A stretch of 64,000 nt of DNA from Ruminococcus sp. YE282. Lineage in GTDB: Bacteria > Bacillota > Clostridia > Oscillospirales > Acutalibacteraceae. Both the position numbers and the translations under genes were made by a program. How positions within the stretch are numbered: the first letter of the stretch is position 1; each line of letters opens with the position of its first letter. The DNA lies in the NCBI GenBank assembly GCA_900101355.1, contig FMUV01000004.1, positions 46,343 to 110,342 of the forward strand. The letters run 5' to 3'. Below, in pieces: positions 55,394 to 63,580 of this stretch. The notes under the pieces were generated by a model. The model was not told the DNA's origin. It was given only the letters and a program-made list of their open reading frames with translations, and did not search any database.

Positions 55394-56284
55394 ATGAAAG
55401 ACAGTTTTTCACGGCTCAATCCGTTTGTCAATTTAATATTTTTTGCTTTTGTAATTGTGCTGACAATGTTTACGCTTAATCCAATCTGCATTGGAATCTC
55501 ACTTGTGTGCGCTTTGCTCAACGCACTGTACCTCAACGGAAAAAAAGCGGTAAGAATTTCGCTTTTGTACCTATTGCCTATGGCAGTGATGATTTCGCTT
55601 ATCAATCCGCTGTTTAATCACCAAGGCGTAACAATTCTCACATACTTTTCTTGGGGTAATCCGCTTACCCTTGAATCAATATTATACGGAATCGCAACCG
55701 CAGTACTGCTCAGTTCGACAGTACTGTGGTTTTCGTGCTTTAATACGGTAATGACAAGCGACAAATTTGTGTATCTGTTCGGCAAGGCGGCTCCTTCGCT
55801 CAGCCTTGTGTTGTCAATGACGCTTCGGTTTGTGCCAAAATTTACGGCTCAAATGAAAAAGGTAAGACAGTCTCAGAAGTGTATAGGCAGAGATGTGTCG
55901 GACGGCGGTTTGATAAGCAGAATAAAGCACGGAATCAAAATAATTTCAATTATGATAACCTGGTCGCTTGAAAATGCAATTGAAACTGCGGATTCAATGA
56001 AAAGTCGTGGTCACGGACTAAAGGGCAGAACGGCATATTCCGTCTTTAAATTTACGCAAAGAGATTTTGCCGTGCTTGCATTCGAGTTGATTCTCGGATT
56101 GGCGGCTGTAATACTGCTGTTTGGCGGAATTTCCGAGTTTTGGTATTATCCGTCAATCAGCGGCAATATTTTTGAAGCAATTTCTGTTGTTGACTATTTA
56201 ATTTATGCGGCGCTCATGCTTATGCCGCTTGTTATCAATGTTTGGGAGGGCAAGAAATGGAAGCGTTTAAGGTCGAAAATCTGA
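55394..56284 (+). CDS. ecfT: ECF transporter membrane subunit EcfT (CbiQ family)
   Basis: EcfT is the scaffold helix bundle that links the ATPases to the substrate-binding S component. The 296-residue protein has about five helices, the conserved LSLVLSMTLRFVPKFTAQM and the coupling motif ADSMKSRGHGLKGRT (the Ala-Arg-Gly type motif). It starts 56 bases after the DUF4430 gene and overlaps the next by 28 bases. Together they form a complete dedicated ECF transporter. Confidence 0.93.
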   Translation: MKDSFSRLNPFVNLIFFAFVIVLTMFTLNPICIGISLVCALLNALYLNGKKAVRISLLYLLPMAVMISLINPLFNHQGVTILTYFSWGNPLTLESILYGIATAVLLSSTVLWFSCFNTVMTSDKFVYLFGKAAPSLSLVLSMTLRFVPKFTAQMKKVRQSQKCIGRDVSDGGLISRIKHGIKIISIMITWSLENAIETADSMKSRGHGLKGRTAYSVFKFTQRDFAVLAFELILGLAAVILLFGGISEFWYYPSISGNIFEAISVVDYLIYAALMLMPLVINVWEGKKWKRLRSKI

Positions 56285-58899
56285 CGTTCAGATATCCCGA
56301 AACAGGCGTTAATGTGCTTAAGGATATTTGCTTTTGTATTAACAAAGGTGAATTTATAACCCTCTGCGGACCGTCGGGCTGCGGCAAAAGCACGCTTTTG
56401 CGCAATATGAAGCCTGTGTTGGCGCCTGTTGGGGTTAAATCGGGCAAAATACTGTTTAACGGAAGTGAAATATCAACACTTTCTCAGCGTGAACAGAGCG
56501 AAAAAATCGGTTATGTTATGCAATCGCCCGATAATCAGATTGTAACGGACAAGGTTTGGCACGAGCTTGCTTTCGGGCTTGAAAGTCTTGGTTTTGACAA
56601 CAAAAACATAAGAAAACGGGTTGCCGAAACGGCAAGCTTTTTTGGAATCCAAAACCTTTTTGATAAAAGCGTTGACGAGCTTTCGGGAGGTCAAAAACAG
56701 CTCTTGAATTTGGCGTCGATAATGGCTATGCAGCCCGAAGTGCTGATACTTGACGAACCGACAAGCCAGCTTGACCCGATTGCCGCATCGGACTTTCTTG
56801 CGGTTATTTCAAAAATCAACCGTGAAATCGGCACAACAATACTTATAACAGAGCACAGGCTTGACGAGATTTTGCCAGTGAGCGACCGTGTGCTGGTTAT
56901 GGAAAACGGAGAGATAATTTCGGACGATACGCCGCAGAATACGGGCATTAATTTAAAACAAAAAAACATTAAAACTTTTTTGTCACTGCCGTCGCCTATG
57001 CGCATATGGGACAGCTGCGACGGAAAAAGCCCCTGCCCCGTTACCGTTACGCAGGGACGAAAATGGCTTGAAGAATACGCTGAAAATCATACGCTCTTTA
57101 AGCTGCCAAATGAGAGTATTCCATGTAATGACGGCAATGTTTGCATTGAATTAAAAGATGTTTGGTTCAGATATGAAAAAGACAGTCCTGATGTTCTCAA
57201 GGGTCTGTCGCTGAATGTGTTTAAAGGTGAATTTGTAACTGTTCTCGGAGGAAACGGAACTGGAAAGTCAACGTTGCTGTCGGTTCTTTGCGGTATAAGC
57301 TCTCCGTACAGCGGCAGTGTGAAAATTGCCGACGCACATATTGACGGAGATATAAACATAGCTTGTCTGCCGCAAAATCCTCAGACATTGTTTGTAAAAA
57401 AGACCGTGCTTGAAGATTTGCTTGAAGTTTTTGACGGCCGAAAAATTGATAAAGAACTTAAAGAAAAACGCCTTGCCCAGGCTGTTGCCCTTTGCAGGCT
57501 GAAAACACTTTTGAATCGCCACCCCTATGACCTGTCGGGCGGCGAACAGCAGCGTGCCGCCCTTGCAAAACTTTTACTTTTAAGGCCGAAAATTTTGTTG
57601 CTTGACGAGCCTACCAAGGGTTTGGACGCAGAGTTTAAGGCTGTGTTTGCCGAGATTATCGCAACGCTTTGCAAGTCTGGCGTTACCGTGATTATGGTTA
57701 GTCACGATGTTGAGTTTTGCGCTCAATACAGTCACAGATGTATGCTGATGTTTGGCGGCGAGATTGTGTCGGACGGAACTCCGAGAGAGTTTTTTTCTTC
57801 AAACAGTTTTTACGTTACCTCTGCAAACCGAATGTCACGCGGAATAATCAAAGACGCCGTAACGGCTTACGATGTGATTTTTTGTTGTACAGGCAAAGGC
57901 AATGAGAAAAACGACGACATTGATTTTGACCTCTATGACAGCTCATACACAATAGAAACAAAAAACAACAAACCGAAAACTTCCGAAAAACTGCCGCTCT
58001 GGAAGAAAATTTTCGGAGTTTTCTCGGCAGCTGCGCTGTTGTTCGGACTTGTTGTAAATCTTGATTACATCAGTTCTTTTAATTCCAAAACATTGCCTGT
58101 TTGGGCGGATTTTTTGATAATCGCCGTGCCTGTTGCGTTGCTTATGGTGTCATTCGGTTCAAAATCAAAGCGTCCTATTGACCAAAGACCGAAAAAAACA
58201 AAAATCCCGAAAAGAACCGCTGCCGCGGCGGCAATGATTTTGTTTGCCGTTCCGATTACGATATTTGTGGGCGTGGTTTATCTTAATGACCAAAAATATT
58301 TGTTTATTTCGTTGCTTGTAATGCTTGAATGTATGCTGCCGTTTTTTCTTGTGTTTGAGGGACGAAAGCCTCAGGCACGTGAACTGGTTATAATAGCTGT
58401 TATGTGTGCAATTGCGGTAGTCGGCAGAACTGCGTTCTATATGCTTACGCAGTTCAAGCCCGTTGTGGCTCTTGTGATAATTTCGGGGGTTGCGTTTGGC
58501 GGTGAGTCAGGCTTTTTGGTCGGAGCGGTGACAATGCTGGTTTCAAGTTTTGTGTTTCAGTTCGGCGCATGGACGCCTTGGCAGATGTTTTGTGCCGGAA
58601 TAATCGGATTTTTAGCCGGAATTTTATTCCGAAAAGGGCTTTTGAGCCGCAACAGAGGTGCGCTGTGCATATTTGGCTTTATATCTACAATAGTTATTTA
58701 CGGCGGAATAATCAACTTCGGTTCGGCAATTATGGCGCACGCAGATATGAATCTTGAAACAATTCTGTCGTTTTACGTAACCGGATTTCCGTTTGACATA
58801 GTTCATGCGCTGTCAACTGTTGTATTTTTGTACTTTTGCGCTGAACCCATGCTTGAAAAGCTTGACAGAATCAAGGTAAAGTATGCATTGATTTCCTAA
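56257..58899 (+). CDS. EcfA-EcfA'-S fusion: two ATPases and substrate component in one chain
   Basis: An 880-residue fusion. First ABC ATPase: Walker A GPSGCGKST (about 38-46), signature LSGGQKQLLNLASIM, Walker B LILDEPTSQLD. Second ABC ATPase from about residue 290: GGNGTGKSTLLSVL, LSGGEQQRAALAKLLL, LLLDEPTKGLD. From about residue 580 several membrane helices form an ECF S component (RELVIIAVMCAIAVVGRTAF, VIISGVAFGGESGFLVGAVT, FGAWTPWQMFCAGIIGFLAG). The riboswitch suggests the substrate is cobalamin. GGGAGGG precedes the ATG at 56257. The end is followed by a hairpin terminator. Confidence 0.92.
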   Translation: MEAFKVENLTFRYPETGVNVLKDICFCINKGEFITLCGPSGCGKSTLLRNMKPVLAPVGVKSGKILFNGSEISTLSQREQSEKIGYVMQSPDNQIVTDKVWHELAFGLESLGFDNKNIRKRVAETASFFGIQNLFDKSVDELSGGQKQLLNLASIMAMQPEVLILDEPTSQLDPIAASDFLAVISKINREIGTTILITEHRLDEILPVSDRVLVMENGEIISDDTPQNTGINLKQKNIKTFLSLPSPMRIWDSCDGKSPCPVTVTQGRKWLEEYAENHTLFKLPNESIPCNDGNVCIELKDVWFRYEKDSPDVLKGLSLNVFKGEFVTVLGGNGTGKSTLLSVLCGISSPYSGSVKIADAHIDGDINIACLPQNPQTLFVKKTVLEDLLEVFDGRKIDKELKEKRLAQAVALCRLKTLLNRHPYDLSGGEQQRAALAKLLLLRPKILLLDEPTKGLDAEFKAVFAEIIATLCKSGVTVIMVSHDVEFCAQYSHRCMLMFGGEIVSDGTPREFFSSNSFYVTSANRMSRGIIKDAVTAYDVIFCCTGKGNEKNDDIDFDLYDSSYTIETKNNKPKTSEKLPLWKKIFGVFSAAALLFGLVVNLDYISSFNSKTLPVWADFLIIAVPVALLMVSFGSKSKRPIDQRPKKTKIPKRTAAAAAMILFAVPITIFVGVVYLNDQKYLFISLLVMLECMLPFFLVFEGRKPQARELVIIAVMCAIAVVGRTAFYMLTQFKPVVALVIISGVAFGGESGFLVGAVTMLVSSFVFQFGAWTPWQMFCAGIIGFLAGILFRKGLLSRNRGALCIFGFISTIVIYGGIINFGSAIMAHADMNLETILSFYVTGFPFDIVHALSTVVFLYFCAEPMLEKLDRIKVKYALIS

Positions 58900-58956
58900 A
58901 TTAATATCAAAATCGCTTTAATTGAAAATACACGAGCAAAGTTTTAAATTGATACA

Positions 58957-58990
58957 AAAAAACACCTGTCATTTGGCAGGTGTTTTTATA
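58957..58990 (+). terminator. Terminator of the cobalamin operon
   Basis: 10-bp stem AAAACACCTG / CAGGTGTTTT with an 8-base loop and a following TTATATTT. Confidence 0.85.
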
Positions 58991-59079
58991 TTTATTTTCC
59001 ACAAAATATTGCAATTATGTTAAATGATAGTTATAATAAAAACATGTTTTATTATAACTTGAACTTTGGAGGGGATTTT

Positions 59080-59640
59080 GTGGACAAGGTCTTGGATAAA
59101 CTTGGATTGTATGATATTGTCGCGGTTTTACTTTCGGGAATGGTTATAACCACCCTGTCCTACTTGCTTTTAACGGCTGTTTACGCCATTAATATCGAGG
59201 CGCTGAATAACGGATTTGATTCAGGCGTTGTATTTATTTTTTTAATATTAAGCTATTTTATCGGGCTTGTTTTTCAGGAGCTGGGTTCACTGTTTCAGTT
59301 TACTGTTCATAAATTAATACATAACAACAGCCTGGCTATGTATAAAACAAAGAAGCATTGGAAAAAGGAAAAAGATAACGGTCAAAAGTCCTATCAATAC
59401 ATTACCAAAGCTGAATTTGAATTACTGAAAGAGAAGCTGCAAAATGTTGATATGGATTCCAAAGAATGGAATGACAATACAATTTTTTATTACTGCAAAA
59501 AATATAAAGAGGCAGACGATATGAATTTTATCGAAAAATTGCAATCTCTGAGCGGTATGAGCAGAAGTTTTGCGATTCATTTCTTTATTGTATTTTTTCT
59601 TCCCTTGTTTATTATATTTCTCAGCAACCGTATCAGATAA
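59080..59640 (+). CDS. Hypothetical membrane protein, frameshifted near its end
   Basis: A 186-residue protein with N-terminal membrane helices (YDIVAVLLSGMVITTLSYLL, VVFIFLILSYFIGLVFQEL), a soluble middle and another helix (FFIVFFLPLFIIFL). GTG start after GGAGGGGA. The stop falls just after SNRIR, but a second frame immediately after it reads KLFVPIIAFALFLIFYFRFT then more charged residues, ending at 59804. This continues the membrane topology, so a one-base change near 59630 has probably shortened a 240-residue protein. I do not recognise a family. Confidence 0.75.
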   Translation: MDKVLDKLGLYDIVAVLLSGMVITTLSYLLLTAVYAINIEALNNGFDSGVVFIFLILSYFIGLVFQELGSLFQFTVHKLIHNNSLAMYKTKKHWKKEKDNGQKSYQYITKAEFELLKEKLQNVDMDSKEWNDNTIFYYCKKYKEADDMNFIEKLQSLSGMSRSFAIHFFIVFFLPLFIIFLSNRIR

Positions 59641-59800
59641 ATTTAAAATTGTTTGTTCCGATAATAGCTTTCGCTTTGTTTCTTATATTCTATTTTAGGT
59701 TTACAAGATTTGTTGTTGTGAGATATACAAAGATATTCAGGAGCTATTTGTATTCAAACATTAACGAGAAATCCCAAAATAACCAGGAACGTAATTCCTC

Positions 59801-60643
59801 TTAAAATAATTCGGGGTGCATACGGCTGTAATGGAATATATACTGCTGTGCAATGCCGGCATATTGACCAAAGTCGTCTCCGCTCATTCCCGGAAAAAGT
59901 TTTTCCATTGCACGCTTCATCCAAACGTCAATCGGAAACGCTTCTATCCTGTGCATACCAAACAACAAAGTACAGTCGGCTACCTTTTTACCGACCCCGG
60001 TGATTTTCATAAGTTCACTGCGGGCAGTATCGTAGTCGGCTTTTTTGCATAATTCAAGGTCAACTTCGCCCGAATAAACCTTTTGCGCGGCGTCAATAAG
60101 GTATCTGTTTCTGAACCCTGCCCTGAGTGGAGCCAAGTCGTCGGGTGAAAGCTTTGACATAGTTTCGGCGGTCGGAAATGCAAATTCACCGTTTTCTATC
60201 GGTTCGCCAAAGTTCTCGCAAAGTCTTTGTACAATCCCCTTTATGCGTTTTATATTATTGTTTTGTGAGATAATAAACGTACACAGTGTTTCATAGGGCT
60301 CTTGCCTTAATATTCTGATTCCCGGCGCATATTGAGCCGCCTCTTTTAGTACAGGGTGCAGGTTTGCAATTTCGGCTCTTACCTTGCCGTAATCAAGCGA
60401 CAAATCAAAATAATCGTACCATATGTTTTCAAAATCTTCTTTTGATGCGTTTTCTATATATAAATCGGTGCCCTCAAGGCGCACGGATACGCACTTTCCG
60501 AAAGCAACGCCTTTAAAAGAGCCGTCGCTCTGTTTTGTCCATCGAAAACTTTGTCCGCAGTCAAGGGTTTGTTCAAGGTCAAGGTCTGTTACGCCTGTAA
60601 TTTTAATTTTTCCATTTTGTTCAATACATTCCAAAAGGCACAC
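59801..60643 (-). CDS. ogg: OGG1-type 8-oxoguanine DNA glycosylase
   Basis: Removes oxidised guanine and then nicks the strand. The protein of up to 280 residues has DLDLEQTLDCGQSFRW, LCTFIISQNNNIKRIKGIVQ, the helix-hairpin-helix with catalytic lysine GVGKKVADCTLLFG, and the second active-site aspartate in FPIDVWMKRAM. It belongs to the bacterial relatives of OGG1/AlkA. The longest start is a GTG at 60643, but AAAGGA is better spaced for a TTG at 60634. The end overlaps the second frame of the upstream plus-strand gene by 4 bases. Confidence 0.92.
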   Translation of the reverse strand: MCLLECIEQNGKIKITGVTDLDLEQTLDCGQSFRWTKQSDGSFKGVAFGKCVSVRLEGTDLYIENASKEDFENIWYDYFDLSLDYGKVRAEIANLHPVLKEAAQYAPGIRILRQEPYETLCTFIISQNNNIKRIKGIVQRLCENFGEPIENGEFAFPTAETMSKLSPDDLAPLRAGFRNRYLIDAAQKVYSGEVDLELCKKADYDTARSELMKITGVGKKVADCTLLFGMHRIEAFPIDVWMKRAMEKLFPGMSGDDFGQYAGIAQQYIFHYSRMHPELF

Positions 60644-60719
60644 TTCCTTTCAAAAAAATTATATCACAAGTGCGGGTTTTATGGTACAATAAATTTAAAT
60701 TCAGCAACGTTCTGATTTA

Positions 60720-60870
60720 CTTGCAGAAAGCAGAGCTTGCGGTTGATTGCAAGGGTGCAAAGAAGCTTTGGTTCCTCGGAATTTCGGTGATTAAATTTAA
60801 TACAACTGAAATTTCGGACGCTCTGCCGCTTTTAAAAGCGGAGACGTCTGCACTTAGATTATGGAGTGTG
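60720..60870. repeat. Intergenic repeat before the DUF6062 gene
   Basis: In reverse orientation it reads TCCATAATCTAAGTGCAGAC, then CTCCGCTTTTAAAAGCGGC (a perfect 8-bp palindrome), then GAAATTTCAG. The same blocks, in the same order, appear at 30808-30942 and 33755-33850. The left part resembles 4811-4880. Confidence 0.6.
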
Positions 60871-60875
60871 AAAAT

Positions 60876-61562
60876 ATGAAAGAAACAATATGCACAATAC
60901 CGATTAACGATATATTTATGCCAAAAGATGTATGCCCGTTTTGCCGAATGGAAAAAATGCTTGATGAACAGTATGTTCGGTTTATTACGGGAGACGCTAT
61001 GATGGAGCCGAGCGTAAGAATAGAGACAAATAAAAAGGGATTTTGCCGCCGTCACTTTGAGCAAATGCAAACCGAGGGGCAAAAACTGCCGAATGCGCTG
61101 ATTCTTGAAAGCCATTTGCAGGAAATAATCGATATTCATATGCCCAAAAAGCTTAGGGGCAAGCCTGACAAAAAACAGCTTGAAAACCTAAAAAAAGAGC
61201 TTTCTTCCTGCTACGTATGTGACAGAATAGAAAGCGATATGCACCATTTTATGGCGACAATTTTTGTTGAATGGGCAAAGGGCGAAGAGTTCAGAAAGCT
61301 GTATAACGAACAGCCGTTTATCTGCCTTAAGCACTACCATTTTGTTATGAGTGCCGCAACCGGAAAGGGCGGATTGTCGTCGAAACTTATTCCTGATTTT
61401 TACGCCGAAACAGCCGCACTGACTAAAAATTACCTTATGTCTCTCAAAAAAGATATAACACACTTTTGTTCTATGTTTGATTACCGCAGTCAGGGGCAGG
61501 AGTGGGGCACTTCAATTGACGCCATTGAGCGCAGTATCGACTTTTTAACAGGCAAAGGATAA
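60876..61562 (+). CDS. DUF6062 family protein
   Basis: A 228-residue cytoplasmic protein with many conserved cysteines: VCPFCRMEKM, GFCRRHFEQM, SSCYVCDRIESDMHHFM, and ICLKHYHFVM. The pattern matches DUF6062, common in Clostridia and of unknown role; metal or redox function is likely. The ATG at 60876 follows GGAGTG. It sits between two DNA glycosylase genes on the other strand. Confidence 0.82.
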   Translation: MKETICTIPINDIFMPKDVCPFCRMEKMLDEQYVRFITGDAMMEPSVRIETNKKGFCRRHFEQMQTEGQKLPNALILESHLQEIIDIHMPKKLRGKPDKKQLENLKKELSSCYVCDRIESDMHHFMATIFVEWAKGEEFRKLYNEQPFICLKHYHFVMSAATGKGGLSSKLIPDFYAETAALTKNYLMSLKKDITHFCSMFDYRSQGQEWGTSIDAIERSIDFLTGKG

Positions 61563-61599
61563 ATTAACACGGGCGGATAAGACCCCGAGAAAAGTACAA

Positions 61600-62226
61600 T
61601 TAAATTTTCTTTTTGCAAAAGCTGTTCATACAGCAAATTTCGCACTTGGGATTGCGTGCCGTGCAAACCGCTCTGCCGTGCAGAACAATTCTGTGGCAAA
61701 AGTCGTTGCTTTCTTCCGGCGGAAGTAAATTCCTGAGGGCAAACTCGATTTTTTTCTGGTCTTTAAGGTCGTGCAGTCCAAGTCTGTGCGTTATTCTTAT
61801 GCAGTGGGTGTCCACAACAACGGCAGGCTTGCCAAAGATGTCTCCGCAAACCAGGTTGGCGGTTTTTCTGCCGATTCCGGGAAGCTTTGTCAGGTCGTCA
61901 ATATTATCCGGAACAATTCCCGAAAATTCATTGCGAAGCATTTTTGCAAGATTCACAATGTCCTTTGATTTTGTTTTGTAAAGACCGCAGCTTTTTATAT
62001 ATTCGGCAACTTCATCGGGCGTTGCGTCTGCAAAATCATCAACATTTTTAAACCTTTCAAAAAGTGCCGGCGTTACTGTATTTACACGTGCGTCCGTGCA
62101 TTGAGCCGAAAGCCTTGTGGCTATAAGAAGCTGAAGCGGGTCGCTGTATGTAAGCGAACAGCGGGCGTCGGGATATTCGTTTTTCAGCGCTTCAACGGCG
62201 TTTATTGCAATTTGCTTTTTTGTCAA
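61600..62226 (-). CDS. nth: Endonuclease III
   Basis: A DNA glycosylase/AP lyase for oxidised pyrimidines. It has the catalytic-lysine region LLIATRLSAQCTDARVN, the helix-hairpin-helix LPGIGRKTANLVCG with the lysine, the catalytic aspartate in VVVDTHCIRI, and the iron-sulfur loop C-x6-C-x2-C-x5-C at the C-terminus. I choose TTG at 62226 (MTKKQIAINAVEAL) because CGGTGA precedes it; an ATG at 62259 would add 11 residues but lacks a ribosome site. Confidence 0.94.
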   Translation of the reverse strand: MTKKQIAINAVEALKNEYPDARCSLTYSDPLQLLIATRLSAQCTDARVNTVTPALFERFKNVDDFADATPDEVAEYIKSCGLYKTKSKDIVNLAKMLRNEFSGIVPDNIDDLTKLPGIGRKTANLVCGDIFGKPAVVVDTHCIRITHRLGLHDLKDQKKIEFALRNLLPPEESNDFCHRIVLHGRAVCTARNPKCEICCMNSFCKKKI

Positions 62227-62322
62227 GTTAATCACCGTTTTCAGTTTATCATAATTCATTTACTATTGCAATCGGGAACGTAATTTGTTAGAATGTGTTT
62301 ACTAATTCAAAAGGGTGATTTT

Positions 62323-63054
62323 ATGTATAAAAACTATGTTTTTGATTTGTACGGAACTTTAATAGACCTTAATACCGATGAAAATGATGATAATCTTTGG
62401 AAAAAGATGGCTATATACTACGGCTATAAGGGTGCTAATTATACTTACGAGGAAATTCACAGCGAATATCTTCGCCTTGTTGAAAAGGAAATAAATCTTG
62501 CAAAGAGCAGACACAAGGAATATTCCGGCGTGGATATAAAACTTGAAAAGGTATTCAAAGAGCTTTTTGCACAAAAGGGAGTAACGGTAACCGATTCACA
62601 GATTTTGTTTGTTGCCGAGATGTTCCGCTGCTTTTCAACAAAATATATCAAATTGTATGACGGCGTAATTGATTTGCTTGATACATTAAAAGCAAAGGGC
62701 AAAAAAATATATCTTTTGTCAAACGCTCAGCGTGTGTTTACCGAAAACGAGCTTAATATGTTTGACCTTACAAAATATTTTGACGGAATTTGCCTTAGCT
62801 CGGACGAGGAATGTCTGAAACCCGATGTGAATTACTTTAAGATTCTTTTTGACCGCTACGGACTTAAGAAAGAAGAATCAATTATGATTGGCAATGACCA
62901 TATATCTGACATTGGCGGAGCGGCTGATTTTGGCATTGACAGCCTTTACATTAATCAAAGCATTTCGCCCGATGTTAATGATGATGAAATTCGCAGTACA
63001 TACAAGGTTATGGACGGCGATGTTTATAAAATCAAAAAACTTATCGTAAAATAG
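62323..63054 (+). CDS. HAD-superfamily hydrolase
   Basis: A 243-residue HAD phosphatase. Motif I is FDLYGTLIDL with only the nucleophile aspartate clearly conserved, since the acid/base position is Tyr (DLYGT); motif II is LLSNAQ, motif III KPD, motif IV GNDHISDIGGA. The DLYGT signature is common in Clostridial HADs of the YjjG-like type. Substrate unknown. AAAGGGTGA precedes the ATG. The gene is monocistronic or followed by a small protein gene. Confidence 0.88.
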   Translation: MYKNYVFDLYGTLIDLNTDENDDNLWKKMAIYYGYKGANYTYEEIHSEYLRLVEKEINLAKSRHKEYSGVDIKLEKVFKELFAQKGVTVTDSQILFVAEMFRCFSTKYIKLYDGVIDLLDTLKAKGKKIYLLSNAQRVFTENELNMFDLTKYFDGICLSSDEECLKPDVNYFKILFDRYGLKKEESIMIGNDHISDIGGAADFGIDSLYINQSISPDVNDDEIRSTYKVMDGDVYKIKKLIVK

Positions 63055-63102
63055 TATACTCATTTTTTCGCCGTACATAATAAGTACAGCGAGGTGAGTA
63101 TG

Positions 63103-63279
63103 ATGAAAAAGAAGAAAACTTACAGGCAAGATAAGGGGAAGTTTGCCCAGCCTGATTTAGAACTTAATACAATTTCGGCAAACGACTGCACGGGTCTTAT
63201 TCCTGCCGCACTTACCGATGAAATGGAGCAGGAATTTTATGAAGAACTTTACCCGTATGAAGCAGAACCGAATGATTGA
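63103..63279 (+). CDS. Small hypothetical protein
   Basis: A 58-residue protein starting MKKKKTYRQDKGKFAQPDLE and ending with an acidic DEMEQEFYEELYPYEAEPND. GAGGTGA precedes the ATG codons at 63100 and 63103; the second has better spacing. No membrane segment or signal peptide. A good terminator follows directly, supporting a real gene. I do not recognise a family. Confidence 0.6.
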   Translation: MKKKKTYRQDKGKFAQPDLELNTISANDCTGLIPAALTDEMEQEFYEELYPYEAEPND

Positions 63280-63286
63280 ATACAAA

Positions 63287-63314
63287 CAAAAGCTCCCAAT
63301 CGGGAGCTTTTGTC
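63287..63314 (+). terminator. Terminator before the prophage-like genes
   Basis: Perfect 11-bp stem CAAAAGCTCCC / GGGAGCTTTTG with an AATC loop. It is followed by TCATATCTTG on plus; on minus the T-rich side is TTTGTATTC. Confidence 0.75.
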
Positions 63315-63325
63315 ATATCTTGGGC

Positions 63326-63565
63326 TTATTCTATGATTTCTTCTACCGTAGGTGTGTCGCCCCAAACGGCGATTACGGCATTATAATAATCGTTTGGCAA
63401 AATGGATTTAATAAGTTTTCTTCCGCTTACACTGTTTGCATAGGTGTTTCGTATGTTGCCGCCTACCTGCATTTCAACATTGTTGAATGTTAAAAACTGC
63501 TGTTTCAGCACTGAAACACTGTCCTGTGTGAGCATATCAAGTGTGATTTTTGTTGTTAATTCCAT
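63326..63565 (-). CDS. Small phage-tail-associated hypothetical protein
   Basis: A 79-residue protein: MELTTKITLDMLTQDSVSVL, a central GGNIRNTYANSVSGRKLI, and a C-terminal AVWGDTPTVEEIIE. Small proteins like this often follow tail-fibre genes in Clostridial prophages, but I cannot name a family. It is 15 bases downstream of the presumed tail protein and probably co-transcribed with it. Confidence 0.6.
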   Translation of the reverse strand: MELTTKITLDMLTQDSVSVLKQQFLTFNNVEMQVGGNIRNTYANSVSGRKLIKSILPNDYYNAVIAVWGDTPTVEEIIE

Positions 63566-63580
63566 ATTTTCTTAGTCTCC

